From contig JBCDJN010000021.1 in NCBI GenBank assembly GCA_039414355.1, positions 1 through 55,065 of the forward strand: 55,065 nt of DNA, in the 5' to 3' direction. The position numbers were made by a program, and so were the translations under genes. The notes beneath the pieces are model-generated. The model was not told where the DNA came from, did not search any database, and saw nothing but the letters and a program-made list of their open reading frames with translations. Below are positions 33,987 through 41,775 of this stretch, one piece after another (position 1 is the first letter of the stretch; every line of letters starts with the position of its first letter). Source of the stretch: JBCCQL01 sp039414355 (GTDB taxonomy: Bacteria > Planctomycetota > Planctomycetia > Pirellulales > Lacipirellulaceae).

Positions 33987-36278
33987 ATGGCGCCAACCAA
34001 CGGCAGGAGAACGTGGCTCGCGGCGGTGACGCTCGCCGTCACCACCGCTTTGGGGTGCGGCCCAACTCAGTCTGACCGGGTCGTCACGCTGTGGCACCAG
34101 ATGCGGCCGGGCGACCGGGCGGTTCTCGAAGACCGCCTCGCCGACTACGAGCAGGCCACCGGCGTTGAGGTCCGCGCCGTCTACAAGGAGACCGAAGAGC
34201 TCCGCAGCGGATTGGAGTCGGCGGTGCTCGTTGGCTACGGGCCGGACATCGTCTACGGCCCGTCCGACCCGGTGGCCGTCTACCAAGAGATCGGCGCCCT
34301 TCAAGACCTTACGCCGTGGCTCGGCGCCGAGCGCGACGCCTTCGACCCGAAGGCGCTGGTCGATCTGCCGGCCTTCGACGACCCCGGCAAGCAGCAGCTG
34401 GTCTTCGTCGGCGACCGCTTCGGCAACCACCTGGCGCTCATCTACAACCGCAACCTCATCGAGGCGCCGCCGAAGACAACCGATGAGCTGATCGAGCTCG
34501 CCAAGGCCAACACAATCGACGCGGACGGCGACGGCCGCCCCGAGCAGTACGGGCTGGTCTGGAACTACACCGAGCCGTTTTTCGTCATGCCGTTTGTGGT
34601 CGGCTACGGGGCGTGGATTTTCGAAGACGCCGGCCCCGGCGAGCAGCCGCGGCCGACGCTCGACACGCCGGAACTGGTCGCGGCGCTTGAGTTCGTCGCC
34701 GGCCTCAGGTCGAAGCACAAGGTGTTGCCGCTGTCCGCCGACTACGAGGCGGCGGAGGCTTTGTTCAAGGCCGGCAAGGCGGCGATGCTGATCAACGGCG
34801 ACTGGAGCTGGCAGGCGTACTTCGAGGAATCCCGCCGCCAGCAAAAAGCCGGCGAAGAAGACGCCATCGACGCCGCGGTGGCCCCGCTGCCGGTCGTTAG
34901 CTCAACGGGCGTACCGATGGGCGGCATGGTCGCCCCCAAGGGGTACAGCTTGAGCGTCGCCGCCCGGGGCGAGCGTGCCGACTTGGCGGCCGACGTCATC
35001 CGCTATCTCACCGGCGAGGAGACGCAGCAGGTCTACTTCGATCGGCAGAAGGTCTACCCGTCGCGGCTGGCGCTGCGGGACGAAGCGGCGATCGACGCCG
35101 ACGCCACGCTCCGCGCGTCGGTGGAGCAGATCAACACCAGCCGGCTCATGCCGACCGCCACCGCCATGCGGGCCACGTGGGACGCCATGCGACCGCCGTA
35201 CCAGCAGCTCATGGCCGGCAACCTCGACGCCGCCGAGGCCGCCCGCCAGATGCAATCGGGCGCCGAGCAAAAGATCGCCACGCTCACCACATCAATCGAG
35301 CCCGACGCCACGGCGCCGCTGGTAACGGTGCTCGGCTTGGCCGCATTCGTCGGCGTCGTCGCGTGGCAGTGGCGTGGCATCGGCGCCCTCACCAAGGACC
35401 TCAAGAACAACCGCCTCGCCTACCTGCTCGCGGGGCCGGCGGTGCTGCTGATCTTCCTCACCGTGCTCTTCCCACTGGTGTTCAACGTGGTGCTCTCGTT
35501 CTCCAACATGTCGCTGCAGAACTTCCGCGACTGGCAGATCGTCGGCCTGCACAACTACCAATCGCTCTTCGCGGGCGACGGGGCGGCCCGATTCTGGGGC
35601 GTGTTCTTCAAGACGATCTTCTGGACGGTGGTGAACGTTGCGCTGCACGTGGCGATCGGCGTCGCGCTCGCCGTCACGCTTAACGGCCCGGTGCGTGGCA
35701 AGAGTTTCTACCGCGTGGCGCTCATCATCCCCTGGGCCGTGCCCGCCTACATCACGGCGCTAACCTGGCGCGGGATGTTTGACGCAGAGTTCGGCAGCGT
35801 TAACCAGGTGTTGGGCTTGTTCGGCGTGTCGCCGATTAACTGGTTAAGCGACCCCACCAACGCCTTCGCCGCGTGCATCATCACCAACGTGTGGCTCGGC
35901 TTCCCGTTTATGATGCTCATCGCGCTCGGCGGACTGCAGGGCATCCCGCAAGACCTCTACGAAGCCGCCCGCATCGACCGCGCGACCCGTTGGCAGCAGT
36001 TCACCAACATCACCGCGCCGATGCTCAAGCCGGTGATGCTGCCCGCCATCACGCTCGGCGCCGTCTGGACCTTTAACAACCTGAACGTGGTGTGGCTCGT
36101 CTCCAACGGCGGCGAGCCGGCCGACCAGACGCACATCCTGGTTTCGTACGTCTACAAGGCGGTGTTTAACCTTTACCAGTATGGTTACGGCGCCGCGCTG
36201 TCGATGGTGATCTTCGGCATGCTTCTGCTGTTTAGCGTGTTGTTCCTTAACAGGACGAAGGCCGTCGAAGGGGTTTGA
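33987..36278 (+). CDS. malEF: Maltodextrin ABC transporter: solute-binding protein fused to MalF-type permease
   Basis: A 763-residue fusion. A lipobox (ALGC, Cys24) and residues 30-435 form a MalE-type solute-binding protein (RVVTLWHQMRPGDRAVLEDR at the start, INGDWSWQAYFEES further in). A membrane helix (about 443-460) then leads into a MalF-type permease with the EAA loop EAARIDRATRWQQF near 658. Binding domain and channel are thus one chain, fixed at one binding domain per permease. The ATG at 33987 gives a good lipoprotein leader. It is followed by malG and malK. A MalE-MalF fusion is known from Bdellovibrio bacteriovorus; the sugar (maltose, maltodextrin or other) is inferred from the two adjacent GH13 genes. 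Confidence 0.9.
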   Translation: MAPTNGRRTWLAAVTLAVTTALGCGPTQSDRVVTLWHQMRPGDRAVLEDRLADYEQATGVEVRAVYKETEELRSGLESAVLVGYGPDIVYGPSDPVAVYQEIGALQDLTPWLGAERDAFDPKALVDLPAFDDPGKQQLVFVGDRFGNHLALIYNRNLIEAPPKTTDELIELAKANTIDADGDGRPEQYGLVWNYTEPFFVMPFVVGYGAWIFEDAGPGEQPRPTLDTPELVAALEFVAGLRSKHKVLPLSADYEAAEALFKAGKAAMLINGDWSWQAYFEESRRQQKAGEEDAIDAAVAPLPVVSSTGVPMGGMVAPKGYSLSVAARGERADLAADVIRYLTGEETQQVYFDRQKVYPSRLALRDEAAIDADATLRASVEQINTSRLMPTATAMRATWDAMRPPYQQLMAGNLDAAEAARQMQSGAEQKIATLTTSIEPDATAPLVTVLGLAAFVGVVAWQWRGIGALTKDLKNNRLAYLLAGPAVLLIFLTVLFPLVFNVVLSFSNMSLQNFRDWQIVGLHNYQSLFAGDGAARFWGVFFKTIFWTVVNVALHVAIGVALAVTLNGPVRGKSFYRVALIIPWAVPAYITALTWRGMFDAEFGSVNQVLGLFGVSPINWLSDPTNAFAACIITNVWLGFPFMMLIALGGLQGIPQDLYEAARIDRATRWQQFTNITAPMLKPVMLPAITLGAVWTFNNLNVVWLVSNGGEPADQTHILVSYVYKAVFNLYQYGYGAALSMVIFGMLLLFSVLFLNRTKAVEGV

Positions 36279-36280
36279 CG

Positions 36281-36315
36281 AATGCGGAATTCGGAATGCG
36301 GAATGCGGAGTGACG
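36281..36315. repeat. 7-bp tandem array between malEF and malG
   Basis: Five consecutive 7-bp units: GAATGCG, GAATTCG, GAATGCG, GAATGCG, then a decayed GAGTGAC. It starts three bases after the malEF stop codon and ends 25 bases before the malG start, so it fills most of the spacer. It is followed by a short palindrome CGCGCTAGCGCG (36314-36325). Confidence 0.85.
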
Positions 36316-36340
36316 CGCTAGCGCGATGGAGGGGGCGTTG

Positions 36341-37207
36341 ATGGCGGGGCAGAGCGTTAGTGCTAAGTCTTCTGCTCTCGCTGAGCCGATGGCCGTGACC
36401 ATCGGTCGGCACGCGTTTCTGCTGCTGTTCGTCGCTATCTCCATCTGGCCGGTGCTCGACGTGATCGCCATCTCGCTCCGGCCGGGCGATAAGTTGCGGA
36501 CGACGGAGTTGGAATTCATCCCCGCCGATTGGACGTTCGAGTCCTATCGCCAGCTGCTGTTTGAGCAGCCGTTCTTGCGGTGGATGTTCAATTCGATGGT
36601 CGTCTCGGCCGTCGTGACGGCGACGGGCGTTGCGCTGGCGTCGATCGGCGGGTACGCGTTCAGCCGATTCCGATTCGTCGGCCGCGGGCAGATGATGGTG
36701 GCGATCCTTACCACGCAGATGTTCCCGGCAACGATGCTGCTGCTGCCGCTCTACTTGATGATCGCCTGGCTGGGGCTGATTAATACGTTCCTTGGCCTCG
36801 GTGTGTTTTACGTGTCGACGGCCCTCCCATTCTGCGTGTGGCAGATGAAGGGCTTCTACGACACGATTCCCTCGTCGCTAGAAGAGGCGGCCCGCATCGA
36901 TGGCTGCAGCCGCTGGCAGGCGTTCACCAAGGTAGTGCTCCCGCTCGCCGCGCCCGGGCTGGTGGTGACCGCGCTGTTCAGCTTTATGAGCGCTTGGAGC
37001 GAGTACCTCGTCGCCGCTCAAGTGCTGCAAGACACGGAGATGTTCACGCTGCCGCTCGGATTGAAGAGCTTTCAATCCAGCCTCTCAACGCAGTGGGGCC
37101 TCTACGCGGCGGCGTCCATCTTGGTTAGTGTGCCGGTGGTGATCGTCTTCCTGGTGCTAAGCAAGTACCTCGTCGGCGGCCTCACCGTCGGCGGCGTAAA
37201 AGAGTAG
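36341..37207 (+). CDS. malG: Sugar ABC transporter permease, MalG type
   Basis: A 288-residue inner-membrane permease with six hydrophobic segments and the conserved EAA loop EEAARIDGCSRWQAF near residue 182, which contacts the MalK ATPase. It partners the permease half of the MalEF fusion. The start at 36341 is preferred because GGAGGGGG ends seven bases upstream; an in-frame ATG at 36326 would add five residues. The gene is bracketed by two short-period repeat arrays, one in the spacer upstream (36281-36315) and one that begins directly after the stop (37208 onward). Length and topology are normal. Confidence 0.94.
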   Translation: MAGQSVSAKSSALAEPMAVTIGRHAFLLLFVAISIWPVLDVIAISLRPGDKLRTTELEFIPADWTFESYRQLLFEQPFLRWMFNSMVVSAVVTATGVALASIGGYAFSRFRFVGRGQMMVAILTTQMFPATMLLLPLYLMIAWLGLINTFLGLGVFYVSTALPFCVWQMKGFYDTIPSSLEEAARIDGCSRWQAFTKVVLPLAAPGLVVTALFSFMSAWSEYLVAAQVLQDTEMFTLPLGLKSFQSSLSTQWGLYAAASILVSVPVVIVFLVLSKYLVGGLTVGGVKE

Positions 37208-37212
37208 AAGGC

Positions 37213-37396
37213 GATGGGGAGATGTTGGGGATAGGGGAGATGCCAACTGCGGGTTCAGGCAATCACCGCCAGGATGGCGAGACTCAGTAAGGTTCCTACC
37301 GATTAGTTCACCAGTTGCCTTTCTCCATGTCGATGGCGGCGTCCCCCTGTATTCGACCATCCCCTTCATCTCCAGCATCCCCACATCCCCTTCCTA
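37213..37396. repeat. G-rich/C-rich inverted short-period arms between malG and malK
   Basis: The left arm (37213-37242) consists of GGGGA-type units spaced 7-11 bases apart (GGGGAGATG, GGGGATA, GGGGAGATG). The right arm (37358-37396) is the complementary type: read on the minus strand it gives GGGGATG units spaced 8-9 bases apart. About 115 bases lie between. The arms are imperfect but could pair over much of their length, which would put a large stem in the malG-malK message. Confidence 0.6.
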
Positions 37397-37415
37397 GTTA
37401 GACTCAGGCGAGCAA

Positions 37416-38474
37416 GTGGCGAGCGTAACCCTCACCGGCGTTAACAAGGTGTACCCCGGCGGTTTTCATGCCGTGCGGGACGTTGACGTTGACATCGCCG
37501 ACGGCGAGTTCGTGGTGCTCGTTGGCCCTAGCGGTTGCGGCAAGAGCACCACACTGCGGATGGTTGCCGGGCTCGAAGAGATCTCCGGCGGCGATATCCG
37601 CATCGGCGATCGCTTGGTGAACGACGTGCAACCGGGCGACCGCGACATCGCCATGGTCTTCCAGAACTACGCCCTCTACCCGCACATGACCGTGCGGCAG
37701 AACATGGCGTTCGGCCTGAAGATGCGTCGCACACCCAAGAAGGAGATCGAAGAACGCGTCGCCGAAGCGGCCCGCATGTTGGCCATCGAGCCACTGCTAG
37801 ACCGCCGGCCGAAAGCGCTCTCCGGCGGTCAGCGGCAGCGGGTGGCGCTCGGCCGGGCGATCGTCCGGCAGCCGGCAGCGTTCCTGTTCGACGAGCCGCT
37901 TTCGAACCTCGACGCGAAGCTACGCGGCGAGATGCGGACGGAGATCGCCGGCCTGCACAACCGGCTCGGGGCGACCATGATCTACGTCACGCACGACCAG
38001 GTGGAGGCGATGACCCTGGGCGACCGGCTGGTGCTGATGAAGGACGGCGTGGTCCAGCAGCAGGGCGCCCCGCTGGAGGTCTACAACCGCCCGGCAAACC
38101 GCTTTGTGGCCACCTTCATCGGCAGCCCGCCGATGAACCTCTTCGACGGCGAGGTCAGCGGCGGGGTGTTTCAATCCGAGGGCGTCCGCTGCCCGGTCGA
38201 CACGCAGCACGAAGGGCCCGCCGCCCTCGGCGTGCGGCCCGACGACCTGCACCTGGCGGGCGCCGGCGAAGAGTCGCTCGCAACGATCCGCGTCAAGGCG
38301 GTCGAGCACCTCGGCCACGAGACCCTCCTGCACGGCCACGCGGCGGGCCAGCCGTGCGTGGCCCGCCTGGGCGCCGGCGCCGTGAGCGACGACGCCCACG
38401 AAGCCAGGCTCGCCGTCCGCGGCGGAGCGGTGCACCTCTTCGCCGCCGGCGACGACGGCGTGCGGCTGAACTAG
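37416..38474 (+). CDS. malK: Sugar ABC transporter ATP-binding protein, MalK/UgpC type
   Basis: A 352-residue ABC ATPase that drives the MalEF-MalG importer. It has a Walker A GPSGCGKST (37-45), Q-loop VFQNYALYP (81-89), signature LSGGQRQR (135-142), Walker B FLFDEP (156-161) and switch His193 in VTHDQ. Residues from about 240 form the C-terminal regulatory beta domain usual for MalK/UgpC. The start is GTG at 37416. It is separated from malG by a 208-base spacer that contains an inverted short-period repeat, longer than normal within an ABC operon, so malK may be controlled separately or also serve other importers. Confidence 0.95.
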   Translation: MASVTLTGVNKVYPGGFHAVRDVDVDIADGEFVVLVGPSGCGKSTTLRMVAGLEEISGGDIRIGDRLVNDVQPGDRDIAMVFQNYALYPHMTVRQNMAFGLKMRRTPKKEIEERVAEAARMLAIEPLLDRRPKALSGGQRQRVALGRAIVRQPAAFLFDEPLSNLDAKLRGEMRTEIAGLHNRLGATMIYVTHDQVEAMTLGDRLVLMKDGVVQQQGAPLEVYNRPANRFVATFIGSPPMNLFDGEVSGGVFQSEGVRCPVDTQHEGPAALGVRPDDLHLAGAGEESLATIRVKAVEHLGHETLLHGHAAGQPCVARLGAGAVSDDAHEARLAVRGGAVHLFAAGDDGVRLN

Positions 38475-38519
38475 GCCGAGCGAACGCCGGCAGCCGCTAA
38501 CGCCTTCACCGGACTTGGC

Positions 38520-38882
38520 TCACGCCCACCGCTTCACCGCTTTGACCGAGTCGAAGGGTAGCGTGTTGAAGCAGATCTTGCTGCCGGGCGAGATGGCCAT
38601 GACCGTGTTGATGAGCTTCTCGAACAGCAGGAAGTAGTCGGGGTCGGTGCGGACGCCGGCGCCGATGAGCACGATGCCGGGCCGTACGCGCTCGAGCGCT
38701 TCCACCACCTGAGCCTCGGCGGTTTCGCCGCGGTCGGTCAGCGCCCACTCCGCTTGGAATCCCGCGTCGGCTAGTTCTTGCTGGACCTGATCGAAGGCGG
38801 TGTTGAGTTTCTCTGGGGAGAGTCCGGGCCACTTCTCGTAGTCGACCGCATCCGCACGAAGACCGATTAGCAAAACACGCAT
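38520..38882 (-). CDS. Conserved hypothetical protein, 120 residues
   Basis: A small soluble alpha/beta protein: a strand MRVLLIGLRA, helices, and a second strand IVLIGAGVRTDPDYFLLFEK (residues 70-89). The pattern resembles a compact Rossmann-like or flavodoxin-like fold, but no catalytic signature is recognised. It has no signal peptide. It ends 45 bases from the malK stop in a tail-to-tail arrangement and begins 34 bases after the MFS transporter gene on the same strand, so it probably forms a two-gene operon with it. Function unknown. Confidence 0.78.
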   Translation of the reverse strand: MRVLLIGLRADAVDYEKWPGLSPEKLNTAFDQVQQELADAGFQAEWALTDRGETAEAQVVEALERVRPGIVLIGAGVRTDPDYFLLFEKLINTVMAISPGSKICFNTLPFDSVKAVKRWA

Positions 38883-38916
38883 ACCGAGCTTTCAACTGAT
38901 TGGGACGCAGAAAGAG

Positions 38917-40257
38917 TCACTCCGCCAAACGCACTTCCTTCGGCCGGTAGAACAACGCGATCGGCAGCATGATTGCCGCGCCCACGGCGAAGCCCAGGCA
39001 GCTTGGCAGGCCGCGGCTGTTGAGGAAGTCCGACAGGGCGGTGTAGACGAAGCCGCTGGCGATGATGCCCACAAAGTTGCACTGGTTGACCAGGGCGATC
39101 ATGCGGCCCTTGTCGCCCGGCGGCGGCAGCACCTGGATGGAGACCTGGATCGGCACCACAAACATGCCGGTGAAGAACCCCAGCAGCAGCAGCACGGGCA
39201 GGCTCCCGGCGTAACCCAGCAGTTGCCCCTGCTGCGGACCGGTGATGGCCAGCAGTGCCAGGCAGGCAGTGGCGCCGATGGCCCCCGCGGTGACGACGCG
39301 CGGGTTGATGCGGTTGCGGCACAAGAGCCCGCCCACCACGCAGCCGATGGGGATGCCAATGCCGGTGGTGGCGGTAAGCGCGCTCATCTTCAGGTTGTCG
39401 TCTTCGCCAAAGCCGAACTGCGTCTTGCCCAACGCGTTGACCACCTGGATGACGAGCGCGCCCAGCAGCCAGAACGCGCTGGTCACCAGCAGCGCCTTCG
39501 CCAGGTCTCGCTCGCGGCGGAGCAGGGCGAACATCTCCGGCGGCACCAGCACGTCGCTCCACCGAAGCTTCGATCCCGGCTCCGCCGCGGGGGTTCGGCG
39601 GACGAAGAGCGCGGTCAGCGTCCCCACCACCGCGATGCCGATGCAGACCAGCGACCCCCGCCACGCGCCGGTGGGGTTGGTGCTGAACGGCTGGGCGAGC
39701 ACCGTGCCGAAGATGATGGCGATAAACGTGAACATGAGGAACACGCCGTTGGCCCGCGGCAGGTCGCTGTCGCGGAGCATCTCCGGCAGGATGCCGTACT
39801 TGGGCGGGCCGAAGAACGCGCTCTGCATGCCCATGAAGAACAGCACCACAAACAGCCCGGCCAAGCCCAGCGTGTCGTAGAGCAGGAAGGCGATGAGGCC
39901 CATCGTCATCACCACGATCTCGGCCAGCTTGCTGGCGACGATCAACTTGCGTTTGGGCGTGCGGTCGGCAAGCCAGCCGGCGAAGCCCGAGAAGATGAGG
40001 AACGCGGCGCCGAAGACGATGGTGGCCAGCCCCTGCTGGTCGTCCTTGGTGGCCGCCTCGGGGCCGATGGGCGTGGCCAGCAGCAGCAGCAGTTGCTTGA
40101 AGAGGTTGTCGTTGAACGCCCCCAGGAACTGCGTGGCGCCCATCCCCCAGAACGCCCGGTCCGCCATCAGCGGCGGCAACTCGCCCTCAACCGCGGTAGA
40201 CGACGGGGCGAGCGGCGGCTCGGTGGGGTTGCTGTCGCTGGTTGGCGTGTCGCTCAT
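38917..40257 (-). CDS. MFS transporter (LplT-like)
   Basis: A 446-residue major facilitator superfamily protein with about twelve hydrophobic segments. The N terminus FLGAFNDNLFKQLLLLL and the loop AGWLADRTPKRKLIV (the DRxxKR-type loop 2-3 motif) match the branch that includes the lysophospholipid flippase LplT and the transporter half of Aas-type fusions. A disordered, Pro/Thr-rich cytoplasmic tail of 30 residues precedes the first helix. The ATG at 40257 is preferred to the upstream in-frame one at 40323, which gives an Arg-rich leader and overlaps the spacer repeat. Substrate is not proven; lysophospholipid is the best guess from the relationship. Confidence 0.86.
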   Translation of the reverse strand: MSDTPTSDSNPTEPPLAPSSTAVEGELPPLMADRAFWGMGATQFLGAFNDNLFKQLLLLLATPIGPEAATKDDQQGLATIVFGAAFLIFSGFAGWLADRTPKRKLIVASKLAEIVVMTMGLIAFLLYDTLGLAGLFVVLFFMGMQSAFFGPPKYGILPEMLRDSDLPRANGVFLMFTFIAIIFGTVLAQPFSTNPTGAWRGSLVCIGIAVVGTLTALFVRRTPAAEPGSKLRWSDVLVPPEMFALLRRERDLAKALLVTSAFWLLGALVIQVVNALGKTQFGFGEDDNLKMSALTATTGIGIPIGCVVGGLLCRNRINPRVVTAGAIGATACLALLAITGPQQGQLLGYAGSLPVLLLLGFFTGMFVVPIQVSIQVLPPPGDKGRMIALVNQCNFVGIIASGFVYTALSDFLNSRGLPSCLGFAVGAAIMLPIALFYRPKEVRLAE

Positions 40258-40326
40258 GCGGCGGATTATCGCCGCCCGCCGGTTCGGCCGACAAGACGGA
40301 AGAGCGAACCGCCAAGACGCCACGGG

Positions 40327-40408
40327 AACACTAATCCGCGCTAATCAACGCTGATCGCTGTGCGCCACGGCGCTTTCACATCAGTGTCGATCCGTGCCGA
40401 TTAGTGTT
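40327..40408. repeat. 10-bp periodic inverted repeat
   Basis: The left arm (40327-40356) is three 10-bp units: AACACTAATC, CGCGCTAATC, AACGCTGATC. The right arm (40379-40408), read on the minus strand, is AACACTAATC, GGCACGGATC, GACACTGATG. The outermost units of the two arms are identical, and 22 bases separate the arms. The element lies between the MFS transporter start and the stop of the 123-residue gene. Confidence 0.85.
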
Positions 40409-40423
40409 CCGCCCGCTTACCTA

Positions 40424-40795
40424 TCAATCGCCGAAGCGTGCGCGCATGGCCTGGGCCACTTCCGGCAGCGGGTAGTCTTTGATCGGCAGCTCCGTTCCGG
40501 CGAGCTCGCGGAGCCGACGCCAGCCGCGGGTGACGAGCGACTCTTCGCCCGCGACGAACTCCGCGTCGAGCGATCGCTTATCGAACGCCCCTTCGCACGC
40601 CACCGGCTTGAACTTCTCGTCGACGATGTACTGCGCCAGCGCCGGGTTGCACCGCAGGTGCCGCTCGGGCGAGGTGTGCAGCACCTCCGGATCAACGCGG
40701 CCGATGACGTACCTCAGGTAGAGGTCCGAGTCGACCATGCTGCCGACGTCCTCGCCGCAAACCTGGCAGAGATAGCCTTCGTCGCATTTGGCCAT
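40424..40795 (-). CDS. Conserved hypothetical protein with N-terminal CxxC zinc motif
   Basis: A 123-residue cytoplasmic protein. Cys4, then CQVC at residues 10-13, suggest a small zinc knuckle; a further Cys49 in HLRCNPAL lies in the middle. The remainder is helical and charged (YVIGRVDPEVLHTSPERHL). No enzyme family is recognised, but the sequence looks like a conserved planctomycete protein rather than a chance frame. No Shine-Dalgarno is present: the bases before the ATG are the left arm of a 7-bp repeat element. The gene is bracketed by two periodic inverted elements, at 40327-40408 and 40803-40945. Confidence 0.8.
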   Translation of the reverse strand: MAKCDEGYLCQVCGEDVGSMVDSDLYLRYVIGRVDPEVLHTSPERHLRCNPALAQYIVDEKFKPVACEGAFDKRSLDAEFVAGEESLVTRGWRRLRELAGTELPIKDYPLPEVAQAMRARFGD

Positions 40796-40802
40796 GGCGG
40801 GA

Positions 40803-40945
40803 GAGGTTAGAGGCTAGAGGTTAGAGGGGAAGAAACACACGTGGCGCCTACCAACTTGGGCGTAGCCAAAATGCAATCCGCGAATCGCCCTTCCCGCGTG
40901 GCGCCGCGGGGGAAACTTCCCCTCTAGCCTCCAACCTCTAACCTC
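40803..40945. repeat. 7-bp periodic inverted repeat reaching into dapB
   Basis: The left arm (40803-40830) is four 7-bp units GAGGTTA, GAGGCTA, GAGGTTA, GAGGGGA. The right arm (40918-40945), read on the minus strand, is GAGGTTA, GAGGTTG, GAGGCTA, GAGGGGA. Both continue with AG. The 87 bases between the arms hold no gene. The right arm supplies the TAG stop of dapB, so the coding sequence ends inside the array. Confidence 0.9.
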
Positions 40946-41738
40946 TCAACCCAAGCACGTCCTGCATGTCATACATTCCCGCTGGCTTGCCCTGCAGCCA
41001 GGCGGCGGCGGCCAGCGCGCCTTGGGCGTAGCAGTCGCGGCCGGTGGCGGCGACGCGGAGCTCGATCACCTCGCCCGGCAGGCCGAAGACGAGGGTGTGC
41101 TCGCCCGGGTTGTCGCCCACGCGAACGGCGTGGTAGCCGATCTCGTCGTGCGGCCGGGCGCCGGGCCGGCCGTGGCGGCCGTGCGTCTCGCCGGTGATGG
41201 CCATCGCCTCGCCAATCATCTTGCCGAAGGCGAGCGCCGTGCCGCTGGGCGAATCCTCCTTGAAGCGGTGGTGCCGCTCGATGATCTCCACGTCGGCGCC
41301 GCCGGGGTGGTCCTTGAGCGTGCGGGCGGCGATCTCGGCCAGCTTCATCGTCAGGTTCACGGCGGTGCTCATGCTGGCCGCCTTGACGATGGGGATGACC
41401 GACGCCGCCGAGTCGATCCGCTGCTCCTGCTCGGCCGAGAGCCCGGTGGTAGCGAAGACCAGCGGCCAGCCCTGCTTGACGCAGGTCTCAACGAGCGCGT
41501 CGGTCGCCTCGGGCACGGAGAAGTCGATCACCGCGTCGCACGCCTCCGGCCAGGCCGAAGAGAGAGGCACGCCGATCGTCCCCACGCCGGCAAGCTCGCC
41601 CGCGTCCTTGCCCGAGCTAGGCGAGAAGGCGTTCTCAACGGCGCCGGCGATCGAGAACGAGTCGTCCGCCGAGGCAATCGCAATGAGCCGCTGCCCCATG
41701 CGACCGGCGGCGCCGTGGATAGTTACGCTTGTTGGCAT
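40938..41738 (-). CDS. dapB: 4-hydroxy-tetrahydrodipicolinate reductase
   Basis: A 266-residue cytoplasmic enzyme of lysine and diaminopimelate synthesis that reduces hydroxy-tetrahydrodipicolinate with NAD(P)H. The N terminus shows the dinucleotide-binding GAAGRMGQRL (9-18). The catalytic and substrate segment ERHHRFKEDSPSGTALA lies near 153-169, with the His-His pair and Lys of the family, and the Ser-Gly-Thr anion site. The length is normal. The last residues and the stop codon fall in a 7-bp repeat array, yet no conserved part is affected. Neighbours are not part of the same pathway, except that threonine synthase, from the same aspartate family, lies 790 bases upstream on the same strand. 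Confidence 0.95.
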   Translation of the reverse strand: MPTSVTIHGAAGRMGQRLIAIASADDSFSIAGAVENAFSPSSGKDAGELAGVGTIGVPLSSAWPEACDAVIDFSVPEATDALVETCVKQGWPLVFATTGLSAEQEQRIDSAASVIPIVKAASMSTAVNLTMKLAEIAARTLKDHPGGADVEIIERHHRFKEDSPSGTALAFGKMIGEAMAITGETHGRHGRPGARPHDEIGYHAVRVGDNPGEHTLVFGLPGEVIELRVAATGRDCYAQGALAAAAWLQGKPAGMYDMQDVLGLRG

Positions 41739-41775
41739 ATGCGTACGCGGTCTCCTTTGTGCGTCTCAACGCGAT

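Noticed and set aside
40803..40945. CRISPR array
   Set aside because: The repeats are 7 bp long, contiguous and without unique spacers between units, and no cas gene is in the window.
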